A stretch of DNA of 64,000 nucleotides from Cystobasidium ongulense (taxonomy: Eukaryota; Basidiomycota; Cystobasidiomycetes; Cystobasidiales; Cystobasidiaceae), in the NCBI GenBank assembly GCA_022835595.1, contig BQUP01000007.1, forward strand, positions 868,001 through 932,000, read 5' to 3'. The notes below the pieces were generated by a model. It searched no databases and was not told where the DNA came from. It saw only the letters and a program-made list of their open reading frames with translations. Below are positions 45,939-56,457 of the stretch, piece after piece. The translations under genes and the position numbers were made by a program. How positions within the stretch are numbered: position 1 is the first letter of the stretch; each line of letters starts with the position of its first letter.

Positions 45939-46808
45939 ATGTCATTGTATGCGGCGGCCGGAAAGGCGAAGGCTGCTCGAAGGACAGGGCATGCTGGTAC
46001 TTCGAGCGGTGTTGGAGGGCAATCTCTTGCAACGCGGCCTGATATCTCAGATGAACAACGGCAGGAGATACGAGAGGCGTTTGATCTATTCGTGCGTGTA
46101 TGCCATACAAGGTTCTCAATTGTGTTGACTTACAAGCTTGGCTTCAAACAGGACACAGACAAGGACGGGGCAATCGGATTCCACGAGCTCAAAGTCGCGT
46201 TACGCGCATTGGGATTTGACTTGAAGAAAGCTGAAGTACTAAAGCTACTACGAGATCACGATAGGCAAGGTTCTGGGCAGATGCAATTCGATGACTTTGC
46301 CAAAGTCGGTGGGTGGTCATTGTTTTGTACTCTGGTTTGGGATCACACATATTGACGCGTCGTTCACTATATAATTTCATACTTTGGCTCTCCCTTCTAT
46401 CAATTGATGCACTCTCACCGTATCTTAGTGACCGAACGGATATTGGCGAGAGATCCTCTTGATGAAATCAGACGCGCTTTCAGACTCTTCGACGATGATG
46501 GTACAGGGAGAATCTCAATTCGCAATCTGAAGCGTGTAGCTAAAGAGCTAGGGGAGAATCTAGATGACGAAGAGTTGTAAGTATAAATATTCCGGCATAC
46601 TCTAGGCTGAAAGACTGCTTAAAGCCTGACTGTCCTATTCTGACTCTGTCTGCTTCCCCAGACAAGCGATGATTGACGAATTTGACCTAGATCAGGACGG
46701 CGAGATCAGCGAGGCTGAATTTGTGAGTTTGAACATTGCTTATTGTACGTGCCAGTAGTACTGATGTCACGTCTGCTTCAGATCGCAATAATGACGGATG
46801 ACATCTAG
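45939..46808 (+). CDS. CDC31: Centrin (Cdc31), EF-hand calcium-binding protein of spindle poles
   Basis: Five exons (45939-46091, 46152-46308, 46429-46576, 46662-46722, 46782-46808) give 181 residues. A basic N-terminus of about 40 residues precedes [20 protein letters not shown], the classic centrin EF-hand 1. EF-hand 2 ([16 protein letters not shown]), EF-hand 3 ([20 protein letters not shown]) and EF-hand 4 ([16 protein letters not shown]) follow. Loops 1, 3 and 4 keep the acidic positions 1, 3, 5 and 12; loop 2 is degenerate, as in many centrins. Cdc31 is needed for spindle pole body duplication and also binds Sac3 (mRNA export) and Rad4/XPC. Confidence 0.95.
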
Positions 46809-47194
46809 GGTCCTCCCGCAAAGCACGCCTACGCTGTAAGGCACGATACCCTGGTACATACCCTGCTTGAGGCTGGTTCAGCAGATGAGTCCATTCGCCT
46901 CCTGATAATCACGTTGGTGTGCATTCTGTAGTTTCAGTCATCTCTGTTGTTGCATACAATTCATGAACATCCTGTCCTTAATTTGGGGACCTTGCGGTTT
47001 GGTGAGCTAAGGAATGGCGGACTGCGTGTAGCTGTCTCCTCTTGTTGAGACTGTATAGCCGTCCCCTTGCTAAAGTGATATCCATGTTGCTTTCCTATAT
47101 TGCGCGCGCAATCAAATCTACGATGACAGCCAAATTTCATGACGAATATCATGCATGTTACCGAAACATTGACATTGAGAGGCACCTAACTTGC
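46809..47194. other. Spacer before the secreted-protein array
   Basis: 386 bp with the end of the centrin transcript and the 3' flank of array copy A. The part from about 47060 resembles the 3' flanks of copies B and D (ATGTTACTTTCCTAT-type sequence), so the duplicated unit extends past the stop codon. Confidence 0.55.
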
Positions 47195-47902
47195 TTAATA
47201 CTGAGGTTGGATGGGTCGTCCGGGTAATTGCACACGAGCTCGAGCTACTTGCTTGCTCCTCTTGTTGAAACTGCCAGAGGGGGTCGGACTTGTGCAACCG
47301 AAAGGCGTGTTCTGGGATTGACCGGGAGCGCACTCGCAATTACCACTGGCGTTAATGAACCGATCAGTAGTCGAGCTGCAAGAGGGGCCTTCGGTTGCGT
47401 CGTATCTGATGAAGGGAATGCCAGGAATATGTTAGTCACAGTCCGCTAAAAGGTATACTTCAAGCCAAACGTGAGGGCGCTACGGACCTCCAGCTGACGC
47501 TCTTGATACCACTTAGGTTGCTCATTCCACTTGGATCGTACCTTAGGAAGATCCCGTAATTTCCGGCTGAAGTAGCCCGTATAGCGTTGTGAAAAGAGCA
47601 AATAGGTCACAGACGGATATCAGCTCTGGTGCATCATGAAGGCAAACCAAGAATGGTTATAGTTTTTACTACACAAGCTCACCGTCTACAACACCAATAC
47701 AGTTCGGGGTTTGATCGCAACTGGCCTTGCCTGCTTCTACATCCGCAGGAAAGAAATAAGTTATTCCGACGCGCGCGGCAAAGTTGACGCTGGTGACTGA
47801 AAAATCTTGGTAGGTGCCTTGAGCGCAAGCGATATCGGTGAGACTAGCAAGTAGTGCTAGGACCGCGGCTACCAGGATAGTGGGAGGAAAGGCCTTGAAC
47901 AT
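47195..47902 (-). CDS. Small secreted six-cysteine protein, array copy A
   Basis: Three exons (47683-47902, 47488-47566, 47195-47405) give 169 residues. The signal peptide is MFKAFPPTILVAAVLALLA and ends near ACAQG. The mature protein has six cysteines: CDQTPNC in exon 1, then GPSCSS, NCECAPGQ and FGCTS in exon 3. The C-terminus is basic: SFNKRSKQVARAR, then LPGRPIQPQY at the very end. A KR dibasic site precedes this tail and could allow Kex2 release of a short peptide. I do not recognise the family. Size, secretion and even cysteine number are what is seen in fungal effectors and in small wall-associated proteins. Exon 2 is the long form (79 nt), as in copy D. Confidence 0.82.
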
Positions 47903-48064
47903 TGATGCGGTTGGGATATGTTGTGTGGCTTGGGTAAGCCTGTGTTGGTGGTGAGCTGCGATAGAGTGGTTGCGAATTGAGGACTACAGGATCCGGATAG
48001 ACACGAAGTCCTTCAAGGGGCTCTGAATGGGATCATCTTTGGGGAGTCCCTAAGGTGTCGATGA

Positions 48065-48084
48065 TCACCAAAGTGATACTACCA
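48065..48084 (-). promoter_or_regulatory. Conserved proximal element of copy A
   Basis: TCACCAAAGTGATACTACCA lies about 165 bp upstream of the ATG. It is repeated exactly at 51163-51182 before copy C and with changes at about 49675-49694 before copy B. Its core ATCAC-CAAA-GTGAT is an inverted repeat, a shape expected of a dimeric factor site. Confidence 0.45.
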
Positions 48085-48140
48085 AGGTTTGAGAGGGCAT
48101 TTTTATGTAAATAGTCATCCCCTTAGACATATCGATTTTT

Positions 48141-48429
48141 CAATCAGTGCATCAAGTGAAAGACCTTTGGTTGACATTGCCGATCGCAGTAGCGCAGGGA
48201 GTCGCAGTCTTCTCCGCTCGCATGATTGTATTGGGCCGCAGGTCGAGATGCTGATCTGTCTTTGGTGGTTTCGCTTGCCGGTTCATATGCATTTCGGGTG
48301 AATGATTCTGAGATGATTGGTTTGAAACTAAAGGTGAGACTATCGTGCTTAGCATGCTGGAGGTTTTGACTGCCAATCCGCCGAGCCTTCTTGTGGCGCA
48401 ATATTTACGCAGAGATTCACTGCTTATTC
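48141..48429 (-). promoter_or_regulatory. Conserved upstream block, copy A
   Basis: This 289-bp block lies 240-530 bp before the ATG of copy A. It matches the block before copy C (51239-51527) almost base for base over its whole length. Shorter, more diverged versions precede copies B and D. Elements kept in all four include GTTGACATTG(C/T), GATCGCAG and CTTCTCCGCTCGCA. Confidence 0.7.
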
Positions 48430-48756
48430 CTGATGTTTGGTCCAGACCACAGCCAGCCTGCCGCTTCGTTCAACAGGCACCATATCTCCAATCCATGCGG
48501 CTAGAAAATAAATTTCTGGCAACTGACGAAGAAAGCGGAAGCGTGCGTCCTTGCTCTTTCTTCCACGACACTCCTTAGGCATTCTCTTAGACAAACCAAT
48601 GCCAGTATAACGATCCCCTTTGTCAAAGTAATGCCCATGTTACTTTTCTATGTTAGGCAAAGGCAATTAAAAACCACACTGACAACCACATATTATACAT
48701 ATGACGAAGATTCATGTATGCTATCAAAGTATTGATTCTGCGAGCGCCTGACTTGC

Positions 48757-49490
48757 TTAATACTGAGGTTGGATAGGTCGTCCAGGCAGCTGGACACGAG
48801 CTCGGGTCGCTTGCCTGCTCCTCTTAGTAAAGCTACCAGAAGGGCTTAGACCTGTGCAACCGAAAGGAGTGTTCTGGGTTTGACCGGCAGCGCACTGGCA
48901 GTTCCCACTTTTGTCTACGAATTGATCAATAGTCGAGCTGCAAGAGGGGCCTTCGGTTGCGTCGTACCTGATGAAGGGAAAACAAGAACGTACAAGTAAC
49001 AGTCCGTCAGCAATTGTCATAAAAGCTGAGGGCCGAGGCTGATTGTCGAGGCGCAACTGACCTCCAACTGATGGTGTTGTAAGTACTTCCAACAGCGGAA
49101 AGTCGTATGCCAGAGTCTGCATAGGACAGGAGTGAAACCGCGTCGGGTCCTTATTGTGCCGATATAGCGTTGTGGAATGAGTAAGAAAGTCGCATGTGGA
49201 TATCAGCTCTGGTACATCACAACGGAACACAAAGGACAATTGTGTTGCCACTACGCAAACTCACCACCTAATACACCGATACAGCTCGGAAGTGCATCGC
49301 AAACGGCCTTGCCTGTTGACAGATCTGGGTTATAGATTGTGAGATCTACCTTGAGCGGGGAGGCAAATTCGGTGTAGTCCCCGATGGCAAAATCTTGGTA
49401 GATGCCTTGTGCCGAAGCGATATCGGTGAGACTAGCAAGTAGAGCTAGGACTGCGGCCATCAGAATAGACGTAGGAAACCCCCCGAACAT
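48757..49490 (-). CDS. Small secreted six-cysteine protein, array copy B
   Basis: Exons 49265-49490, 49062-49116 and 48757-48967 give 163 residues. The signal peptide is MFGGFPTSILMAAVLALLAS. Cysteines occur in CDALPSC, GPSCSS, NCQCAAGQ and FGCTG. The second exon is the short form (55 nt, encoding DSGIRLSAVGSTYNTISW). The tail is SFTKRSRQATRARVQLPGRP followed by IQPQY, the same end as the other copies. An upstream in-frame ATG at 49601 would add about 37 residues ahead of the signal peptide and is unlikely to be used. Confidence 0.82.
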
Positions 49491-50265
49491 TGATACGACT
49501 GCGATGTGTTGTGTGACTTGGGTGAGCCTGTGTTGGGAGTGAGGGTAACCTGCAATATTATGATTTTGCAACGAGAACAACAGGGTGAACCACGCACGCA
49601 TGCACTAAACACGGAATCCATTCAAGGTGCTCTCAATGGAATACGTCCGCGGGGGATCCCTGAAGTATCAAGCCGCACCAAAGTGAGACTACCAAGGTTT
49701 GACGAGCATACTTTTCACGTGGATGGTCATCCCCTCAAACACATCGGCTGCACAATTAGTGTATCGGATTGTTGACATTGCCGATCGCAGCACCGCAAGG
49801 AGTCATTGGATTCTTCTCCGCTCGCAGCGATGATTTGGTCCGAAGGCGTTGGTTGGTGTCACTGATGTCATTTGTGGTCTCGTGTGACAATTCATCAGCA
49901 TTCTTGATGCTTCTGGAATGAATAGGTCCGAAACAAAAGCTGAGACTGTCGAAATATCTTGACCGCCGATGCCCAACTTCTTTGTGGCGCGCAATCAATT
50001 ATAGAGGAAGAGGCCAATATTATATCACGTTTCATCCTGAGGCCTAGCCAGGCCACAGCCAGTATTCTGATTTTAGCGGTACGACTGCTCGGCAAATGGC
50101 GATGTACACTCTGAGGCAAGTTGGCACCAGTATGTCCGTCGCTTTGCTGAGTGGTGTCCATGTTAGTTTCTATGTTGGCAAACCCTCCCTACAGTTACAT
50201 GTCATGCGAAAGTCTATGTATATTACTGAAATACTATTCTTGGAACTCTATCTACCTTGCAATAC
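49491..50265. other. Spacer between array copies B and C
   Basis: Contains the promoter of copy B, with a diverged version of the conserved block at 49753-49990, and the 3' flank of copy C. No independent gene is supported. Confidence 0.6.
49753..49990 (-). promoter_or_regulatory. Conserved upstream block, copy B (diverged)
   Basis: It keeps TTGACATTGCCGATCGCAG and TTCTTCTCCGCTCGCA, but the sequence between and after them is clearly diverged and partly deleted compared with copies A and C. Confidence 0.55.
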
Positions 50266-50991
50266 TCAATACTGAGGTTGGAGGGGTCGTCCAGGCAACT
50301 GCACACGAGCACGGGTCGCTTGCTTGCTCCTCTTGTTGAAGCTACCAGAAGGGCTTAGACCTGTGCAACCGAAAGGAGTGTTCTGGGTTTGACCGGCAGC
50401 GCACTGGCAGTTTCCACTTTTGTCTACGAATTGATCAATAGTCGAGCTGCAAGAGGGACCCTCGGTTGCGTCGTATCTGGTGAAGGGAACACAGGAACGT
50501 ATGAGTCACAATCCACCAGCATCTGTATTCCAGGCTGAGTGGAGAGAGGCTACTGACTTCCAGCTGATGGTCTGGAAGTAACTATCAGCACCGGTAATTT
50601 CTTGGCCAGATCCTGAGTAAGATAGGAGTTCAACGACGTAACGAGCTTATGGAGCCCATATAGCGTTGTGGAATGAGTAATAAAGTCGCATGTGGATATC
50701 AGCTCTGGTCTATCCAGAAGCAAACAAAGGACAATTATGTTGCCATTGCACAAGCTCACAGGCTAATGCACCAATACAGTTCGGAAGTGCATCGCAAATG
50801 GCCTTGCCTGCTGATACCGGTAGATCTGGGTTATAGATTGTAGCAAGTCTGTTGAGGGTGGCTGCAAACGTGAGGGAGTCTCCGACTGCGAAATCTTGGT
50901 AGGTGCCTTGAGCGGAAGCGATATCGCTGAGACTAGTAAGTAGAGCTAGGACCGCGGCTGCCAGGATAGTGGGAGGAAATGCCTTGACCAT
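50266..50991 (-). CDS. Small secreted six-cysteine protein, array copy C (possibly non-functional)
   Basis: By homology the exons are 50760-50991, 50558-50612 and 50266-50476. The signal peptide is MVKAFPPTILAAAVLALLTS. CDALPNC, GPSCSS, NCQCAAGQ and FGCTG supply six cysteines, and the tail LPGRP...QY is kept (PGRPLQLQY-like, ending in TGA rather than TAA). The last base of exon 1 is T where the other copies have G. With the usual acceptor the junction codon becomes TGA, a stop that exists only after splicing. Either this copy is a recent pseudogene or it uses another splice pattern. The rest of the frame is intact, which argues that any damage is young. Confidence 0.6.
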
Positions 50992-51844
50992 TGATGCGAT
51001 TGGCATGTATTGTGTGACCTGGGTGAGCCTTTGGTTATAGTGAACTGCGATAGAATGGTTGCGAAATGAGGACTACAGGATCAACCTTGCACGGATAGAC
51101 ACGAAATCCTTCAAGGGGCTCCCAACGAAATCATCTTTTGGGAGTCCCTAAGGTATCGATGATCACCAAAGTGATACTACCAGGTTTGACGAGGATAGTT
51201 TCGTGTGAGTAGTCATCCCCTCAGACACGCTGGTTGTTCAATCAGTGCATCAAGTTCAAGACCTTTGGTTGACATTGCCGATCGCAGTAGCGCAGGGAGT
51301 CGCAGTCTTCTCCGCTCGCATGATTGTATTGGGCCGCAGGTCGAGATGCTGATCTGTCTTTGGTGGTTTCGCTTGCCGGTTCATATGCATTTCGGGTGAA
51401 TGATTCTGAGATGATTGGTTTGAAACTAAAGGTGAGACTATCGTGCTTAGCATGCTGGAGTTTTTGACTGCCAATCCGCCGAGCTTCTTGTGGCGCAATG
51501 TTTACGCAGAGATTCACTGCTTATTCTGAGTCCAGTCCACAGCCAGTAGGCTGCCGTTTCCAAAGCCATCATACCTCCAGTACATCACGGCCAGATAATC
51601 AACTTAGTACCTCTGGCAAGCCACGAAGAAAGCTGAAGCGCGCGGCCGCTCTCTCGCGACACTTCTAGTGGACATGGCGATATATACTGAGGCAAACCAA
51701 CGCCAGCATGACTGTCCCTTGCTAGAGTAATGTCCATGTTACTTTTCTATGTAAGGCAAAACCACTCTATACTGACAGGTAAATATCAAGACGAAGTTGC
51801 AAGTGTGTTTCCGTAATCTTAAATCTGGGAGGCACCCAGCTTGC
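50992..51844. other. Spacer between array copies C and D
   Basis: Contains the promoter of copy C with its conserved block and proximal element, and the 3' flank of copy D. No independent gene is supported. Confidence 0.6.
51239..51527 (-). promoter_or_regulatory. Conserved upstream block, copy C
   Basis: The block is 289 bp long and near-identical to the one before copy A, and it sits at the same distance from the ATG. It is more similar to copy A's block than the coding exons of A and C are to each other. Confidence 0.7.
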
Positions 51845-52550
51845 TTAATACTGAGGTTGGATGGGTCGTCCGGGTAACTGCACACGAGCTCGAGCTACTT
51901 GCTTGCTCCTCTTGTTGAAACTGCCAGACGGGGTCGGACCTGTGCAACCGAAAGGCGTGTTCTGGGATTGACCGGGAGCGCACTGGCAATTACCACTGGC
52001 GTCGATGAACTGATCAGTAGTCGAGCTGCAAGAGGGGCCTTCGGCTGCGTCGTATCTGATGAAGGGAATGCCAGGGAATATGTTAGTCACAGTCCGCTAA
52101 AAGGTATACTTCAAGCCAAACGTGAGGGCGCTACGGACTTCCAGCTGACGCTCGTGATACCATTTAGGTTGCTCGTTCCACTTGGATCGTAACTTAGGAG
52201 AAACCCGATAAATCCGGCTGAAGTAGCCCGTATAGCGTTGTGAAAAGAGCAAGTAGGTCACAGACGGATATCAGCTCTGGTGCATCATAAAGGCAAATGA
52301 AGAATGGCTATAGTTTTTACTACACAAGCTCACCGTCTACGACACCAATACAGTTCGGGGTTTGATCGCAAGTAGCCTTGCCTGCTTCTACACCCCCAAA
52401 GAAATCAGTTAATACGACGCGCGCGGCAAAGTTGACGCTGGTGACTGAAAAGTCTTGGTAGATGCCTTGTGCCGAAGCGAGATCGGCGAGACCAGCAAGG
52501 AGTGCCAGGACCGCAGCTACCAGAATATTTGGGGAAAATATTTTGAACAT
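51845..52550 (-). CDS. Small secreted six-cysteine protein, array copy D
   Basis: Exons 52334-52550, 52139-52217 and 51845-52055 give 168 residues. The signal peptide is MFKIFSPNILVAAVLALLAG. Exon 1 (QGIYQDFSVTSVNFAARV and CDQTPNC), the long exon 2 and both introns match copy A closely. Exon 3 has GPSCSS, NCQCAPGQ and FGCTG, then SFNKRSKQVARAR and LPGRPIQPQY. It is the upstream-most member of the array. The first 300 bp before its ATG differ from the other copies more than the coding part does. Confidence 0.82.
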
Positions 52551-53684
52551 TGAAGCGAATTGGAAAGTGTTGCGTGATTTGTATGAACTTCTGTATGTAC
52601 TGAACTGCTGTAGAAGGCTTTCGGAACGAAGACAAGAAGATCTATCCTGTACGAAGCTAAGAAGTACGATAGCCATTCAAACCTCTCAATGAAATCGCCT
52701 TCAGATGATCCCTGAGGGATCAATCATCGGCACAGTGGACAAAGTTTACCGTGAGTAGTTTCAGCTGAGTTGTCATCCCCTCAGACAATTGCCTGTAGGA
52801 ACAGTGCACCAAGTTGAGAACTTTCGTTGACATTGTAGATCGCAGTACCCAGTGAGTCGCAGTCTTCTCCGCTCGCATGATTGTATGGGCCGCAACTCGA
52901 GATGCTGATCTGTCCTTGGTGGTTTCGCTTGCCGGTTTATATGCATTTCGGGTGACTGATTCTGAGATGATTGGTTTGAAGCTAAAAGTGAGACTATCGT
53001 GCTTAGCATGCTGGAGTCTTTGACTGCCAATAATCCGCCGAGTGTAGCGTCCTATCGCTGAGAGCAAGTTCGAGCGAAGACAACGGAAGTATGAACGAAC
53101 TCTGCGAGTACTGATCATCACGATTTTGGGACCTTCCGCTTCGGTAAGCTAGTAGACAGCGGATTACCCGGGTGTGATTGTCTCGTCCGCCAAAGAACTC
53201 CACATGAACCTGTGTGGTCCTCCAGCAGGCAATGTACCTTGCTGCCTTGCCAAGGTGCACGATCTCTACCATACTTGATTATGGATTTGATTATGTAATC
53301 AGTGACCCCGATGTAAGAACTTCAATCCACACGGCATATCAGCGTAGTGCAAGGCAGCCTACAAGTATCGATACGCGAGTGTCAACTTCCAGCAGAACGT
53401 GGAGGCTTTCAAGTCCCCTGCAGCGCGCATGCATGAAAGAAGTGCTCGCATATGTAAAGTGCGATTATCGAAAGACTGGTCTGATCTGCTCTGACTCTGG
53501 CAGCGCGGGATGAGATGAGTCCAGGATAGACAGCCAGACTGCACCTCCTTGCATAGCCGTACCTGGCGTGCACTCTGCTGGGCGATACTGCGCTGGCTGC
53601 ACCCTCGTCTAGGCAACTCCGATATCAGAGAACGAAGGAGCACCATCTGCAAGAGCAGAGCAAAGCAGCAGGCGAGGAAGGCAT
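52551..53684. other. Spacer at the array edge
   Basis: Contains the promoter of copy D with its conserved block at 52800-53040, where homology to the array stops. The remaining 640 bp before the next gene hold only short overlapping ORFs on both strands. Confidence 0.55.
52800..53040 (-). promoter_or_regulatory. Conserved upstream block, copy D
   Basis: A slightly shortened version of the block: it keeps the elements GTTGACATTG, CTTCTCCGCTCGCATGATTG and the stretch around ATATGCATTTCGGGTGA, with small deletions. Confidence 0.65.
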
Positions 53685-55821
53685 ATGACCATGGAGCGGC
53701 GCAGGAGGGTAGAGCTACGCAGGAGTACCCCGATGAAGGAGTCCTACGACCTCCCCAAACCGCTGGCCGGTAATGGGTCGCCTTCTAACGGGACTGCTCG
53801 AGACGAGTACGATGAGAAGACCGGCAGCAGCTCTAGCAATGACAGCGACACTGGCAAAGCGAGCACAGTGGCTCCACTGTCTCCTCTGAGATTCATATGC
53901 GATCTCGACCACACTCAATTCGCCTGCAAAGGCATCACCCTCAACTTCACTGGCGGCATCAAACCCTACTCGCTTTCTGCCTTGTGGTTTACCGATGGCA
54001 CCCAGTCGAACCCTACGTGGGTATCATTGAAAGAGAAGACCTGGGATGAATCCTTCAACTGGAACAGTGAGTGCTGACCCTGCCTTGATTCTTCTGTATC
54101 GTCTTCTGACTGCTGCCCTCCTGCATGATCCAATTTCATGCTCGTTCAGTCCTCGCGCCCGTCAATTCCGAACTGCTCTTTACCATTACAGACGCACAGG
54201 GCAATGTCATCACCTCGGAAGATGCGATAATTGTCAAATCAAACAACCTAGGAATGGGCCGCGACTCATGGTGTCAGTATGTCTATAACAACGCACCTAT
54301 TCCAACAGCAGATACCGATGGATCCCATCGATACGCTTGGAATGCAACTTCGGGACAAGACAACGATGGTGATGGGGCCGTGGAGAATGGTACTTCGAGC
54401 GACGGTATTACAAGCGGAACTGCCACCTCTACTTTCGCTTCCAAAATTACGGCTACGAATTCGATAGATACCAACGCTACTGATATGAACGATAAGTCCA
54501 CTACCATGTAAGCACTTTCATCGCATTGCTTAGAATTTCCTATGGTCTGACTGACTCACTGACTTGGCCTCTTCTCTGCTTGTGCAACTGTCTTGGCTCT
54601 TACGTATCCATCCTGTGCCGAAACAGCTCGAAAGCCATTCACGACGCCAATCAAGCCAAGACAGTCGAAGGCGTCCTGGCCGCTCTACTAGGTCTATCTT
54701 TGATTGCACTTTTCGCGCTTTCCCTCCTCTTTCGCCGCACTCGCAAGCGTTTGCACGAAGCTCGATCTCAACTCGCCTCGACTCACAGCTCAACTGGTCA
54801 TTCCGGTAGCAATGGTGGTAGAGATATTGGTGCTATATCAGGGTACAAGTCTGAGAAAGCTGGATACGCTGCGGGACACTGCAGCACTTCTGGTGCCATC
54901 ACACCACGAGCAGGTCGCGATGGCGAACTTCGCAATCCCTTCGATGATCCTGCTGCATTAGTCTCAGGAGGGGGGCACAGGGAAGCAAGGAGCCCCTTCT
55001 TGAATGTCTTGGGAACACCAAACACAGATAGAGGAAGAATGTCAGTTACGTCACTCGTTTCTGCTGTTCCTTCAAATGGTGCTAGAAGTACAGCTGCGGA
55101 TTCAAGCATGTCTACGGAATTTTATCATACTTATAAAGCATCAACAATACCTCCTAGAGATCCCAATAATTCTAATAGTATGTTTGGAGATAGAATGAGA
55201 AATTTATTCGGAGCACCTTTGAGCTTCTTTAGCTCTGCCACGCCATCTCCTTCTTCCTCAACAAGCGTTATCGCAGGCTGTGGAGGTGGAGACACTTCTA
55301 GCGTAAACACGGATTACTATGGAGACAGGAATAATGTTAATCAGCAGTTGCACCCACAACGGCCTCCAACTACTCGATCCGAAGGAAGTGCAGAAACTAT
55401 TATCATCCCTATAACGAGGGTATCTACTGGATCAGATTTCAACTCTTCTGCTGGTTCAGAAACGCAGAGCAATCGACTAGCGCCCTCCTCAAGTGGGAGA
55501 AGTAGAGGATCGTCATCTAGCAACGCTGCTGATGAATCTAGTATTCACTCGAATGATGTTTACGATGACTCGGATGCAGCTTCCTTTTCGAATTTCAGTT
55601 ATATCGATACAAGAGCGGATGAAGCAGAGTCTACTTACAGACAAGGAGGGGCAAGTAGTAATGAAAGTGAGCAAGGTGTTACGGCCATTCAGAGATCACG
55701 GAATCCTTTCCGAGACCAAAGTCCAGATGAAAGAATGAGCAAGAGGAGAAGTTGGAATGGAAATTACGGGGATTCAGATGGGCAATTTTCCGACTCTACC
55801 ACTTCACTTGCTTCCAAGTGA
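53685..55821 (+). CDS. Single-pass membrane protein with Cys-containing extracellular domain
   Basis: Exons 53685-54066, 54150-54507 and 54627-55821 give 644 residues. The N-terminal half has a beta-rich domain: FICDLDHTQFACKGITLNFT, GGIKPYSLSALWFTDGTQSN and LLFTITDAQGNVIT. Ser/Thr/Asn-rich stalk sequence with several N-glycosylation sequons (NATS, NGTS, NATD) follows. One membrane helix (VLAALLGLSLIALFALSLLF) is followed by RRTRKR and a 350-residue Ser-rich cytoplasmic tail. The layout resembles fungal wall-stress-sensor-like type I proteins. No signal peptide is visible at the proposed start, so a further 5' exon may exist upstream. The family is common in basidiomycetes but uncharacterised as far as I know. 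Confidence 0.75.
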
Positions 55822-56457
55822 TAGAAATGACAGGATCTTGACTGTCTATTGAAAGAGTTAATTTTAGCATATTCGGCGTTACATACATCACATGAACCCG
55901 AGAAGTATCGTTAGTGTATCAAATAGCACCCGACATGGGTATTGTAGAATTTGAATTGATAGCATTGTCCAGCAAGCGTGCACAGGCTCGATACAGATAG
56001 ATCGGTCTAACCACCACAGTATTATCCATCTTTGGACATGGCGGTATTTTCATGTCATTATCTGACCTTGTAGCATCACATATTAGACTATTACATAGGG
56101 CTGTTCTTCTTTCTTTCTAGTATATCATAACCACAAATACAGGATAGTTACTTCGGTCAACGATACAGGCAGGTGAACGTGCCCGAAGGCATCCAACTGC
56201 CTGACTTCTCCGACATACGACTGCGGCTGTGCTACTGACAGCATTCGTACAACGAGGGCTGCATCGCCATACACCGCCGTCCGACACCATCCAAAGAGAA
56301 GTCGTTCGGAAGGTCTACGCGTACCTACATGGTGCAGGGCTTCGCAGCACAGCGTTGCACGAGAAGTGGATTGCGCAGAGATGCAGTCTTCGCATCTTTC
56401 TCTCCTTCACATCAACCACTCACTTCACATTCGCCTCACAGATAGTTTCAAAACATC
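55822..56457. other. Intergenic region
   Basis: 636 bp, AT-rich in its first half. It holds the 3' end of the membrane protein gene and the promoter of secreted paralog 1. No exon is supported. Confidence 0.55.

Larger units (their letters stand above)
47903..48756. other. Spacer between array copies A and B
   Basis: Contains the promoter of copy A, including the conserved block at 48141-48429, and the 3' flank of copy B. The open frames inside the block (48144-48401 and others) are shadows; they recur because the block is repeated. Confidence 0.6.
46975..53040 (-). repeat. Tandem array of four paralogous secreted-protein units, about 1.55 kb each
   Basis: The ATGs of the four copies lie at 47902 (A), 49490 (B), 50991 (C) and 52550 (D), spaced 1,588, 1,501 and 1,559 bp, all on the minus strand. 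Homology covers the promoter, three exons, both introns and the 3' flank. Copies A and D are almost identical in introns and exons 2-3, and B and C form a second pair. The upstream blocks pair differently (A with C). This mixture suggests unequal crossing over or gene conversion. Confidence 0.85.

Noticed and set aside
48144-48401. Repeated ORFs in the array spacers (also 51242-51517 and 52720-53121)
   Set aside because: They recur only because the upstream block is duplicated; the frames differ between copies and copy B does not keep them.
46809-53684. Transposon or retroelement as the cause of the repeats
   Set aside because: No terminal repeats, target-site duplications, transposase or polymerase motifs are visible; the repeats are tandem gene units.
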